A stretch of 5,921 nucleotides of DNA. Origin: an uncultured bacterium. GTDB lineage: Bacteria; Patescibacteriota; Patescibacteriia; 2-12-FULL-60-25. Positions 1 to 5,920 of the stretch are shown in pieces. The notes under the pieces are model-generated. The model was given only the letters and a program-made list of their open reading frames with translations, was not told where the DNA came from and made no database searches. The DNA lies in assembly GCA_937968025.1 (NCBI GenBank), contig CALBSL010000159.1, positions 1 to 5,921 on the forward strand. The letters are read 5' to 3'. Position 1 is the first letter of the stretch, and each line of letters begins with the position of its first letter. Position numbers and translations under genes: made by a program.

Positions 1-1
1 C

Positions 2-255
2 GACGAGGTCGAGCGACGGTATGGCGGCTTCCAGCCACAGGACCTGTATCCCGATGCGCTGCCGGCGATCCGGGCCCTCGGCGATCGGGGATACCGCGTC
101 GCGGTGGTCGCCAACCAGCCCGCCCGCCGGGACGCCGAGCTGCGCGCGCTGGGTGTCACGCCCGACGCCATGGGCATGAGCGACGCGCTCGGCGTCTCGA
201 AGCCCGACCCACGCTTCTTCGCGCACGTCCTCGAACGGTTCGATGCGGATGCCTG
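2..255 (+). pseudogene. Truncated HAD-superfamily hydrolase fragment, high GC
   Basis: This stretch encodes the end of a cap region followed by core motifs of a haloacid dehalogenase-type phosphohydrolase. The segment LYPDALPAIRALGDRGYRVA leads into a motif II-like strand, VAVVANQPA, where the usual Ser/Thr before Asn is Ala. GVSKPDPRFF supplies the motif III lysine. The motif I nucleophile (DxDxT) would lie left of the window. Motif IV (the GDxxxxD acidic pair that holds magnesium), expected about 15-20 residues after KPDPRFF, is absent because the sequence changes identity at about 250. Without it the protein could not be an active HAD enzyme. By my count GC is about 72% over 1-240 and nearly 90% of codons end in G or C, unlike everything to the right. 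The fragment suggests a high-GC donor, such as an actinobacterium or chloroflexus; that origin is inference. Confidence 0.6.
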
Positions 256-1048
256 GACGCTCATTCGCTCGTCTGTGGACCAGCATCTTATTGAAGCAGA
301 GAATGAAGCGGGTGAACGCGGCCTGTTTCGGACGGATGGGTGGATAGCAACGGCTGAACAAACTGGTGAAAAAGTGCATGACGTGTTTCTTTCAGACATA
401 CTTCGTTGGACTCGTCGACCTGAGCCGGTCGATCTCTCCGTGAGTGAATGGGTAGAAGCGTGGTCAACGGTTGATGCGACGGAGATGCGCTTAGGTGTTG
501 AACAACATCATGGGGTGGTTCAGGCAGGCGTTACGAGAACCTATCTTGATGATGGTTGCATTAAACCGGAAGAAGTTCCTGCCTTGCAGTGCTGGTTTGA
601 AGCGGGCTTCGGCTCTCGCGATTGGATTTCCGAACGGACCCTTGGCATAGAGAGCGATTGGCTGGTCTTGGTGGCGCGGCATGATCGCCATCCACTTACA
701 TCCTTGCACGCGTGGCAAGCGTTTTTAGCGCAGCCGAAAGGAGTGCTCTATCTCGTTGATCCTGACGCGTGGCTTCGCCATCGTGTGCGCCATCTGGCGG
801 AATTGCGTGATGATAATGAGCTGTTTCAATCGGATAAACCTTTTCGAAGCGAGCCACGTTCTGCGGCGGAGGAGGAGGTGGTGGTGCATAGTGCGCTTGC
901 AGGGGTGGCAGTGTGCTGGATAGATGAGTCGGGTTCGTCATCGGCGGTGGTGCGGCAACTCGCTGGAGCGGGGATCCCGGTGACGCTTGTTCGCGGTCGG
1001 GCGACCCATCATGGGACGGCCTGGGAAGTCTATCAATTATCTGTATGA
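2..1048 (+). CDS. 5'-open hybrid ORF: HAD-phosphatase fragment joined in frame to an unrecognised protein
   Basis: The frame is open from the left edge (position 2) to TGA at 1046-1048, giving 348 visible residues with no true start in the window; the GTG at 104 lies inside a conserved HAD strand and is not a credible start. Residues 1 to about 82 resemble the middle of a HAD hydrolase. From about residue 85 onward the sequence matches no family I can name. That part is rich in Trp, acidic residues and Arg, has no obvious membrane segment or signal peptide, and looks cytoplasmic. Its last ~50 residues read as strand (GVAVCWID), Ser-rich loop (ESGSSS), helix, strand (IPVTLVRG), a Rossmann-like beta-alpha-beta unit. 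The stop overlaps the next start as ATGA, so the downstream half is probably co-translated with the response regulator. GC and third-position GC drop sharply near 240-260. The native N-terminus of the downstream protein is therefore probably missing here. Confidence 0.6.
   Translation, partial: DEVERRYGGFQPQDLYPDALPAIRALGDRGYRVAVVANQPARRDAELRALGVTPDAMGMSDALGVSKPDPRFFAHVLERFDADAWTLIRSSVDQHLIEAENEAGERGLFRTDGWIATAEQTGEKVHDVFLSDILRWTRRPEPVDLSVSEWVEAWSTVDATEMRLGVEQHHGVVQAGVTRTYLDDGCIKPEEVPALQCWFEAGFGSRDWISERTLGIESDWLVLVARHDRHPLTSLHAWQAFLAQPKGVLYLVDPDAWLRHRVRHLAELRDDNELFQSDKPFRSEPRSAAEEEVVVHSALAGVAVCWIDESGSSSAVVRQLAGAGIPVTLVRGRATHHGTAWEVYQLSV
235..265. other. Compositional and homology breakpoint
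   Basis: Hand-counted GC is 65, 77, 78 and 68% in the four 60-base rows before 240, then 55, 57 and 45% in the three rows after. Third-position GC falls from almost 90% to about 55% across the same point. HAD similarity stops at the same place. I see no transposase, tRNA, direct repeat or inverted repeat at the join, so nothing identifies a mechanism. An assembly chimera or chimeric read is at least as likely as a real recombination. Confidence 0.6.
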
Positions 1049-1428
1049 GTGAACGACGAATACTGCTCCACATTGACGACGACCGTATCTTTCGACGAGC
1101 GCTTCGACGGCTCTTTGAACGGGCAGGATGGGCGGTGCTCGAAGCGGAACACGGCGAAGAAGGGGTGAGACGCGCATTGAATGAGCAGCCATCGGCCATC
1201 GTTCTCGATATCCGCATGCCCATTCAGGATGGGTTCGAAACGCTGCGATTACTCAAGAATGATCCGCAAACAGCGCACATCCCGGTGATTATGTGCTCGG
1301 GCCTGGGAGCAAAAGAAGACATACGGTTCTGTCTGGAAACGGGGGCGGTTGGCTATCTTGTAAAAACACACCACCATCCTGAAGAAATGCACGCACACAT
1401 CGTGCGCCTTCTGCAGGACGAGGGATAA
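1045..1428 (+). CDS. Single-domain response regulator (CheY-like receiver)
   Basis: A 127-residue receiver domain with no output domain. The acidic pocket is in the IDDD run at residues 10-13, the phosphoacceptor is Asp55 in VLDIRMP, the conserved hydroxyl is Ser85, the switch aromatic is Tyr104 and the conserved lysine is Lys107 in YLVKT. All catalytic positions are intact, so it should accept phosphate from a histidine kinase, none of which is in the window. Without a DNA-binding or enzymatic domain it presumably acts by protein-protein contact in the cytoplasm. A run of three histidines follows Lys107. The start overlaps the upstream stop (ATGA) and has no Shine-Dalgarno sequence, so translation is likely coupled to the unknown upstream gene. 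The pilin and prepilin peptidase follow after 17 bases, so a role in pilus control is plausible but inferred from position only. Confidence 0.93.
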   Translation: MSERRILLHIDDDRIFRRALRRLFERAGWAVLEAEHGEEGVRRALNEQPSAIVLDIRMPIQDGFETLRLLKNDPQTAHIPVIMCSGLGAKEDIRFCLETGAVGYLVKTHHHPEEMHAHIVRLLQDEG

Positions 1429-1431
1429 CGG

Positions 1432-1437
1432 TATACT
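1432..1437 (+). promoter_or_regulatory. Possible -10 element (TATACT) upstream of the pilin gene
   Basis: TATACT matches five of six bases of the sigma-70 -10 consensus and sits 8 bases before the pilin ATG, so transcription would begin at or just before the start codon and give a leaderless message. No acceptable -35 hexamer is found 16-18 bases upstream (TTCTGC at 17), which weakens the call. A chance match remains likely. Confidence 0.25.
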
Positions 1438-1445
1438 CGCTCTAT

Positions 1446-1910
1446 ATGTCACGACTCACCTGGCGATCAGGGTTCACTGCCCTCGAAGCGCTCATCGTTC
1501 TTTCCTTCTTTGGGTTGCTCATCACTCTTGGTGCGCTCTCGATTAGTAGCGCTCGCGCTCGCATGCGTGACGCCGTCCGCTTGTCAGACATGAATATGCT
1601 TCGGGCTGGCTTAGCGCTCGGATGGCAACAGCAGTCGACCTATCCGATCAGCTCGGGTATTGATATCGGTGTTCCTGGAGTGTCCGATGCGCTTTCCCTG
1701 TCCGGATTTGGTCCTGCAGGCACGGCACAACCACCTACGCTCTTAGAGCGTGTGCCCGCGCCTCCAAAAGCCAACGAGGTCTATCACTATAAAGGAAATA
1801 CGAACGGCTACTCTATTCGATTTGAAACGGAACGAGAAACCTTTTTAGGTCCGCCAAACGTCTATTACGTACACAGCGGGGGTTTTGATGCCGCAGAAGA
1901 TCTGAAATAG
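1446..1910 (+). CDS. Type IV pilin / type II pseudopilin-like protein
   Basis: A 154-residue protein with a class III (prepilin) signal. A short basic leader, MSRLTWRSG, ends in Gly9; mature Phe10 would be N-methylated, and Glu at mature position 5 (residue 14) is conserved. The hydrophobic helix spans about residues 15-34 (LIVLSFFGLLITLGALSI) and is followed by an amphipathic stretch, ARARMRDAVRLSDM, as in GspG/PilE-like pilins. The C-terminal part is a small globular head with GYSIRFE and a late Tyr-Tyr-Val strand. There are no cysteines, so no disulphide-bonded D-loop as in classic PilA. The product would be cleaved by the prepilin peptidase encoded 5 bases downstream and polymerised in the cell envelope. 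Major pilin, minor pilin and secretion pseudopilin cannot be told apart from sequence alone. No Shine-Dalgarno precedes the start. Confidence 0.85.
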   Translation: MSRLTWRSGFTALEALIVLSFFGLLITLGALSISSARARMRDAVRLSDMNMLRAGLALGWQQQSTYPISSGIDIGVPGVSDALSLSGFGPAGTAQPPTLLERVPAPPKANEVYHYKGNTNGYSIRFETERETFLGPPNVYYVHSGGFDAAEDLK

Positions 1911-1915
1911 TACGT

Positions 1916-2686
1916 ATGTTTTGGCTCGGCCTCCTTGCCTCGGCGGTGGTTGGGTGGTGTTTTGGGGTATGGTGTGTGGCGCTTGCTGATGGGCTTCGTT
2001 GTCGGTCTGAAGGCTATCCCAGCAGCGAAGAGGCGCGCGTCTGTCCTAGGTATGATCATCGTTCGGCATGGTTCGCCTTTCCATGGGCCATGCTCGTACA
2101 GCCCGGCAACGAGCGCTGGAGTCGATGGGGTATAGCGCTCGCTGGTGGGGCGAGCTGGGTCTATGTTTGGGGTCTCTATTGGTTTCAAGATGGGCGACTC
2201 TTCGCCTGGATCCTGAACACGCTCTTTTGTTCATGGCTTCTGTTTTTAGCGGTTCTTGATTATCGCTGGCGTATTTTGCCAGTTGAGCTCATGATCGGCG
2301 CTGGGGTGGTTGGAATGCTGTTGCGCGTTCTATTGTTGGGTGATTCGTTTATGGCGCTCCTGCTTGGGGCGCTGAGCATGGGGCTCTTCTTTGGAGCTCA
2401 GTCTTGGCTTTCAAAGGGGCGATGGCTGGGGAGTGGTGACCCGGTCATGGCGGCGATGATTGGCGCGTATCTCGGCTGGCCGTTCGCGGCGGTGAGCGTC
2501 TACATCACGTACATGGCCGTTCTGCCATTGCTGCTCGTGCAGCTGATTCGGTTTCAAGCTATTCGTCGAGTCCGTTGGCCGTTTGGTCCGTTGTTAGCGA
2601 TTGGTGGTGCGCTGACGCTTTCCTTGGGAATGCCTATCTCTCGCTTTTTTTTGGAAGCGCTGAATACGGGAGCTCTCCCCAGATGA
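1916..2686 (+). CDS. Prepilin peptidase (A24 family aspartic protease), degenerate N-terminal domain
   Basis: A 256-residue polytopic membrane protein that would cleave prepilin leaders at the cytoplasmic face. The two catalytic aspartates are visible: Asp115 in LAVLDYRWRILP, matching the D...IPD motif, and Asp175 in GSGDPVMAAMIGAYLG, matching GxGDxKL although the usual lysine is Val. The family C-terminal motif appears as WPFGPLLAIGG at about 221-231. Hydrophobic segments occur at about 3-22, 73-90, 95-114, 124-160, 177-210 and 225-240. The N-terminal domain, which in PilD-type enzymes carries two CxxC pairs and methyltransferase function, is recognisable only by position (CPRYDHRSAWFAFPW) and has lost both pairs, so methyltransferase activity or zinc binding is doubtful. 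It lies 5 bases after the pilin gene with no Shine-Dalgarno, so it is probably co-transcribed with its substrate. An 8-T run at 2645-2652 lies near the 3' end. Confidence 0.87.
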   Translation: MFWLGLLASAVVGWCFGVWCVALADGLRCRSEGYPSSEEARVCPRYDHRSAWFAFPWAMLVQPGNERWSRWGIALAGGASWVYVWGLYWFQDGRLFAWILNTLFCSWLLFLAVLDYRWRILPVELMIGAGVVGMLLRVLLLGDSFMALLLGALSMGLFFGAQSWLSKGRWLGSGDPVMAAMIGAYLGWPFAAVSVYITYMAVLPLLLVQLIRFQAIRRVRWPFGPLLAIGGALTLSLGMPISRFFLEALNTGALPR

Positions 2687-2693
2687 GTGGAAG

Positions 2694-2704
2694 TATGGTT
2701 TACT
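2694..2704 (+). promoter_or_regulatory. Possible extended -10 element before ftsE
   Basis: TATGGTTTACT contains TG-n followed by TTTACT (four of six consensus bases), an extended -10 arrangement. The predicted transcription start near 2711 leaves about 10 bases before the preferred ftsE ATG at 2721. No -35 match is visible at the expected spacing. It sits in the largest gap between plus-strand genes (2687-2720), the natural place for a second promoter, but the evidence is weak. Confidence 0.22.
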
Positions 2705-2720
2705 AGTGCATGATCTTTGT

Positions 2721-3413
2721 ATGTCTATTCTGCGTCTTGAGCGAGTAACGAAACGGTATCCAACCGGGCTTGTGGCGCTCAACGATGTATCATTCGTGGT
2801 TGAACCGGGGGAATTTGTTTCCATTATCGGGCAGAGTGGCGCAGGAAAAAGCACGCTCCTCAAACTATTGACGGCGGAAGAGAGTCCAACCCAGGGGGGG
2901 ATTATGATTGGTGACTGGGATATTCATCGCATTCGTTCTGGGGATGTGCCGTTGCTTCGTCGTCAGCTGGGGATGATATTTCAAGACTACAAATTACTTC
3001 CCAAAAAAACGGCGGCTGAAAATATCGCGTTTGCGCTTGAAGTGACGGGTGCATCGAGACGAGTGATCAAAGAGTCGGTTCCGCACGTGCTTCGTCTCGT
3101 CGGACTCGAGTCAAAGGCAAACGCCTTTCCCGCCCAGTTATCAGGGGGCGAACAGCAGCGAATCGCGGTCGCTCGAGCGCTGGTCCATCGGCCAAAGATC
3201 CTCCTCGCGGATGAACCGACGGGGAATCTTGATGCCGGTCATACGCAAGATATCATCGAGCTGCTCAGAAAGATTCATGAATTTGGGACAACGATTCTCT
3301 TGGTGACGCACAATCGCGAAGTCGTGAACGCGATTCGTCAGCGAGTCATCGTCCTTGATCATGGTTCAGTCGCTCAGGATGTCGCTCATGGTCGGTATCA
3401 CCTCGCTCTATGA
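2721..3413 (+). CDS. ftsE: Cell division ATP-binding protein FtsE
   Basis: A 230-residue ABC ATPase with every motif intact, numbering from ATG 2721: Walker [10 protein letters not shown] at 37-45, Q-loop FQDYKLL at 87-93, signature LSGGEQQR at 140-147, Walker B ILLADEP at 160-166, D-loop NLD at 169-171 and switch His197 in VTHN. The start at 2721 is preferred over GTG 2706 because FtsE proteins begin a few residues before the [11 protein letters not shown] block; the five extra residues are unlike the family. FtsE dimerises in the cytoplasm on the FtsX membrane subunit and uses ATP hydrolysis to transmit division-site signals to periplasmic or extracellular murein hydrolases. FQDYKLLP, together with the adjacent ftsX, separates it from LolD/MacB-type exporters. 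A 7-G run (2894-2900) lies inside the gene without disturbing the frame. The stop overlaps the ftsX start as ATGA, implying translational coupling. Confidence 0.94.
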   Translation: MSILRLERVTKRYPTGLVALNDVSFVVEPGEFVSIIGQSGAGKSTLLKLLTAEESPTQGGIMIGDWDIHRIRSGDVPLLRRQLGMIFQDYKLLPKKTAAENIAFALEVTGASRRVIKESVPHVLRLVGLESKANAFPAQLSGGEQQRIAVARALVHRPKILLADEPTGNLDAGHTQDIIELLRKIHEFGTTILLVTHNREVVNAIRQRVIVLDHGSVAQDVAHGRYHLAL

Positions 3414-4321
3414 TGTCACTGCTACGCGCTTTTTTTCAGTCATGGCAACAGCTTGCTCGTCAAGCATGGCTTTGGCTTGCGACCTTGGTCGTATTTTGTC
3501 TCGCCTTTTTCGCGGTCAATACGTTGGTGGTCACGAATGTGCTCGCGGACCGATTGATTGACGCGGCACGACAGCGCGTCGATATCGCGGTGTCATTTCG
3601 ACCGGGGACGCCTTCGGTGATCATCGAGCAGGCTCGTACCTATATTTTGGGTCTTCCAGACACGGCTCGCGTAGAGGCCGTTTCCGCTGATCAGGCGCTT
3701 GAAGCCTTTCGAGCGCGCTATAGGCATGAGGAAAGTGTGTTGCTCGCGCTTGAAGAAGTAGGACGAAACCCATTAGGCGCCTCTTTCACCGTGCAGGCGA
3801 AAACGCTCGATGGATACACGCGAATTGTGGAGGCGCTCCGGGTCCCCGTCTACGAGCCATGGATTCAGTCTGAGCCGATGGCAGACCACCAAGAAGCGAT
3901 TCAGGCGCTCGAGTCTTTACGCCGCTCCGTTCGTCTCGTGGGATCGCTGTTGCTCGCGATGTTTGTGTGCATCGCCTTGTTGCTCTTGGTGAATGTGGTT
4001 CGCATGGTGATGTTCACCCAACGTGACGAGATCGCAATCATGCGACTCGTTGGTGCTTCAAAATGGCGCATTCGTTTGCCGTACGCCTTGTCCGTGCTTT
4101 GGGTGACCTTGCTCGCGTGGGGGAGTACGATCCTTGGAGCGGTAGCCGTGTACCGATGGATGCTCCCGCAGTCGTTCGGGTGGATGCGCGAAGGACTCGT
4201 CGCTATCGCTGATTTTTTTCAGGCGAGCGGTTCGTTCTTGCTGGGACTGCAGTTTGGTGTGGCGGCCATTGTGTCGTCGGTGATTGCGTGGATCGCCGCA
4301 GGCAAATACATGAAGAAATAG
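3410..4321 (+). CDS. ftsX: Cell division permease-like protein FtsX
   Basis: A 303-residue membrane protein with the FtsX layout: a short cytoplasmic N-terminus, TM1 at about 20-43, a large extracytoplasmic domain at about 45-172, TM2 at about 176-200, a cytoplasmic loop with the signature RDEIAIMRLVGASKWRIR, TM3 at about 224-248, a loop, then TM4 at about 275-297 and a basic end (KYMKK). The extracytoplasmic domain includes the NPLGASF segment at about 120-126, typical of FtsX (NPLP.SF). It partners with FtsE; in other bacteria this domain binds EnvC, PcsB, CwlO or RipC. No such hydrolase is encoded next to it here; the next gene is convergent. Two consecutive ATG codons (3410, 3413) could start it; 3410 overlaps the ftsE stop and is preferred for coupling. 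There is no Shine-Dalgarno sequence. Confidence 0.93.
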   Translation: MMSLLRAFFQSWQQLARQAWLWLATLVVFCLAFFAVNTLVVTNVLADRLIDAARQRVDIAVSFRPGTPSVIIEQARTYILGLPDTARVEAVSADQALEAFRARYRHEESVLLALEEVGRNPLGASFTVQAKTLDGYTRIVEALRVPVYEPWIQSEPMADHQEAIQALESLRRSVRLVGSLLLAMFVCIALLLLVNVVRMVMFTQRDEIAIMRLVGASKWRIRLPYALSVLWVTLLAWGSTILGAVAVYRWMLPQSFGWMREGLVAIADFFQASGSFLLGLQFGVAAIVSSVIAWIAAGKYMKK

Positions 4322-4327
4322 CCCGCA

Positions 4328-5920
4328 TTAGGTGGCCGGCTCATCGGTAACCGTGCGAACGAGCTCTTCAATCCAGTCGAGGCCTTCATCCCACGTGGTG
4401 GGATCTTCGGGGTTGATACCGAGCGGTGCGAGGAGAGCGACCGGGGCGGCGCTCCCGCCGCTCGAGAGAAAATCCGTGTATCGTTGCAGAAAATCTGATC
4501 CGCTGCTTTGACGTGCCCGCTTGTATAAGCAGAACGTCAGAAGTTCTCCGTAGGCATAGGCGTATACGTAGAATGGGGAAGAATAGAAATGACTGATGTA
4601 GTTCCACCAGGTGCTATAGCCTGGCGTGACCTCAATCGCATCGCCGAACAGCGCCTCTTGAGAGGTTTTCCAAAGCTCATGGAGGGTTTGTGCCGAGGCG
4701 AATCCATGTTCTCGAATATGCGCATGAGCCATTTGCTCAAAGCGATGCATGCTCGTTTGGCGAAACACGGTCGCGAAAACGCTCTCGATTTTTTTTGCGC
4801 ATAACGCCTGCAGCTCTTGCGGTTGATCTTTCAGCTGCGTCCTGAGGTAATCAAACGTGAGCATTTCAGCGAAGACGCTCGCTGTTTCTGCCAGGGTAAG
4901 CGGGGTGAAGAACTGTAAATACCCGCGCTCCTTCGCCAAAGTGGCATGAATCGCGTGACCAAGCTCGTGGGCGAGCGTGAGTACATCGCCAATACGACCT
5001 TGAAAATTTACGAGTACATACGGATGGTGGTCTGGCGTGACATACGAACAAAACGCGCCACCCCGTTTGCCCTTCGCTGGTTCGGCATCTATCCAACCGT
5101 TATCAAAAAATGCTTGCGCATGATCGGCAAAGAGGGGTGAGAATGTTCGAAACGAGGCGAGAACAATCTCTCTCGCTTCGTCGAACGAGTAGGACCGCTC
5201 TACCGTATCAATCGGCGCATAGCGATCGAAGTCTTGCAATCTCGCGATCCCGAGTTTCTTGGCTTTCCAGTGGTAGTACGACTGAAACAGGGGCTTCCGC
5301 CGTTCGACTGCATCCACGAGGGACTGTGTGGCAGCTTCCGTGGTTTCATTTGAGAGATGTCGCGACGCTTCCGGTGTAGCGAATCGGCGATAGCGATCAA
5401 CCATCATCTTTTCCTTGACGAGAGTGGTGTAGATAAACGCCTGGCGTCCCGAATCGTTTTGAAAGCCTTGAGAAACGGCATCAGCAGCCTCAGCGCGTGT
5501 GGCACGGTCTGGGGACGAAAGCCCGAGAAGCACTTCCGTGAGGGTGCGCTGCTCGCCATTGTAGGGGAAACGCTGGCTACTTTTTTCTTGCGTGAAGAGT
5601 TGAATGAACGCTTGTGTGCCGGTTTGTTGAAAATCGTTCATGAGGCGCTCTTCTGGTTCGGAGAGTTGATGCGGTTTTCCTGCGAGAATCCGCTCGAGGA
5701 CGTGTTTATAATGGGCGAGTTTCGCTGAGGCGATGTGTTCTGCAAGTCGTTCTGGGGAGAGGCGGGCAAGTTCGAGTTCAACCCAAACGAGATCCTGCTC
5801 GATGGCGATCGCTTGTTCACGCATCTTGCTCGAGAAGCCTTCTCTCTCGGCGTCGTCAGCTTGCTGCGCGTGCCGAAGCGAAGCGTAGGTGACGGGTTTA
5901 GCGATCAGCTGAAGTACCTG
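4328..5920 (-). CDS. pepF: Oligoendopeptidase F, M3B family zinc metallopeptidase (N-terminus beyond the right edge)
   Basis: A cytoplasmic metallopeptidase that cuts short peptides. The frame runs from TAA at 4328-4330 (complement) to the right edge, 531 codons. The ATG at 5824 is internal: the 32 residues before it (ending ADDAEREGFSSK) continue the helical N-terminal region seen in PepF proteins, whose usual length is about 560-610 residues, so roughly 40-80 are outside the window. Numbering from 5824, zinc ligands are His286 and His290 with catalytic Glu287 in LAHELGHAIH (4955-4969 for HELGH), and the third ligand is Glu313 in LAETASVFAE. Substrate-binding residues sit in the block SHFYSSPFYVYAYAYG at about 411-426. 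GGAFCSY and PYVLVNFQG precede the metal site as usual. It is convergent with ftsX, 6 bases apart, and so is an independent transcription unit. An 8-A run occurs near Lys344-Lys345. Confidence 0.92.
   Translation of the reverse strand, partial: QVLQLIAKPVTYASLRHAQQADDAEREGFSSKMREQAIAIEQDLVWVELELARLSPERLAEHIASAKLAHYKHVLERILAGKPHQLSEPEERLMNDFQQTGTQAFIQLFTQEKSSQRFPYNGEQRTLTEVLLGLSSPDRATRAEAADAVSQGFQNDSGRQAFIYTTLVKEKMMVDRYRRFATPEASRHLSNETTEAATQSLVDAVERRKPLFQSYYHWKAKKLGIARLQDFDRYAPIDTVERSYSFDEAREIVLASFRTFSPLFADHAQAFFDNGWIDAEPAKGKRGGAFCSYVTPDHHPYVLVNFQGRIGDVLTLAHELGHAIHATLAKERGYLQFFTPLTLAETASVFAEMLTFDYLRTQLKDQPQELQALCAKKIESVFATVFRQTSMHRFEQMAHAHIREHGFASAQTLHELWKTSQEALFGDAIEVTPGYSTWWNYISHFYSSPFYVYAYAYGELLTFCLYKRARQSSGSDFLQRYTDFLSSGGSAAPVALLAPLGINPEDPTTWDEGLDWIEELVRTVTDEPAT

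Noticed and set aside
696..1223. Minus-strand ORF of 175 codons with a long proline run
   Set aside because: It lies antisense to the unknown gene and the receiver gene; its proline run mirrors a GGA/GGT repeat in the sense strand, and it has no recognisable domain.
2645..2652. 8-T run and similar 7-8 base homopolymers (2894-2900, 3003-3009, 3430-3436, 4213-4219, 4789-4796) as phase-variation or frameshift sites
   Set aside because: Each simply encodes Phe-Phe, Lys-Lys or Gly-Gly in an intact conserved protein; there is no alternative frame of interest or stimulatory structure beside them. The run at 2645 would only alter the last residues of the peptidase.
2642..2659. CGCTT / AAGCG hairpin around the T run as a terminator
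   Set aside because: The stem is only 5 pairs, the T run is in the loop and not after the stem, and it lies inside the peptidase coding sequence.
5357..5728. Plus-strand ORF of 123 codons opposite pepF
   Set aside because: It is fully antisense to a well-conserved peptidase region, resembles no family and has no initiation signal, so it is a shadow of the real gene.
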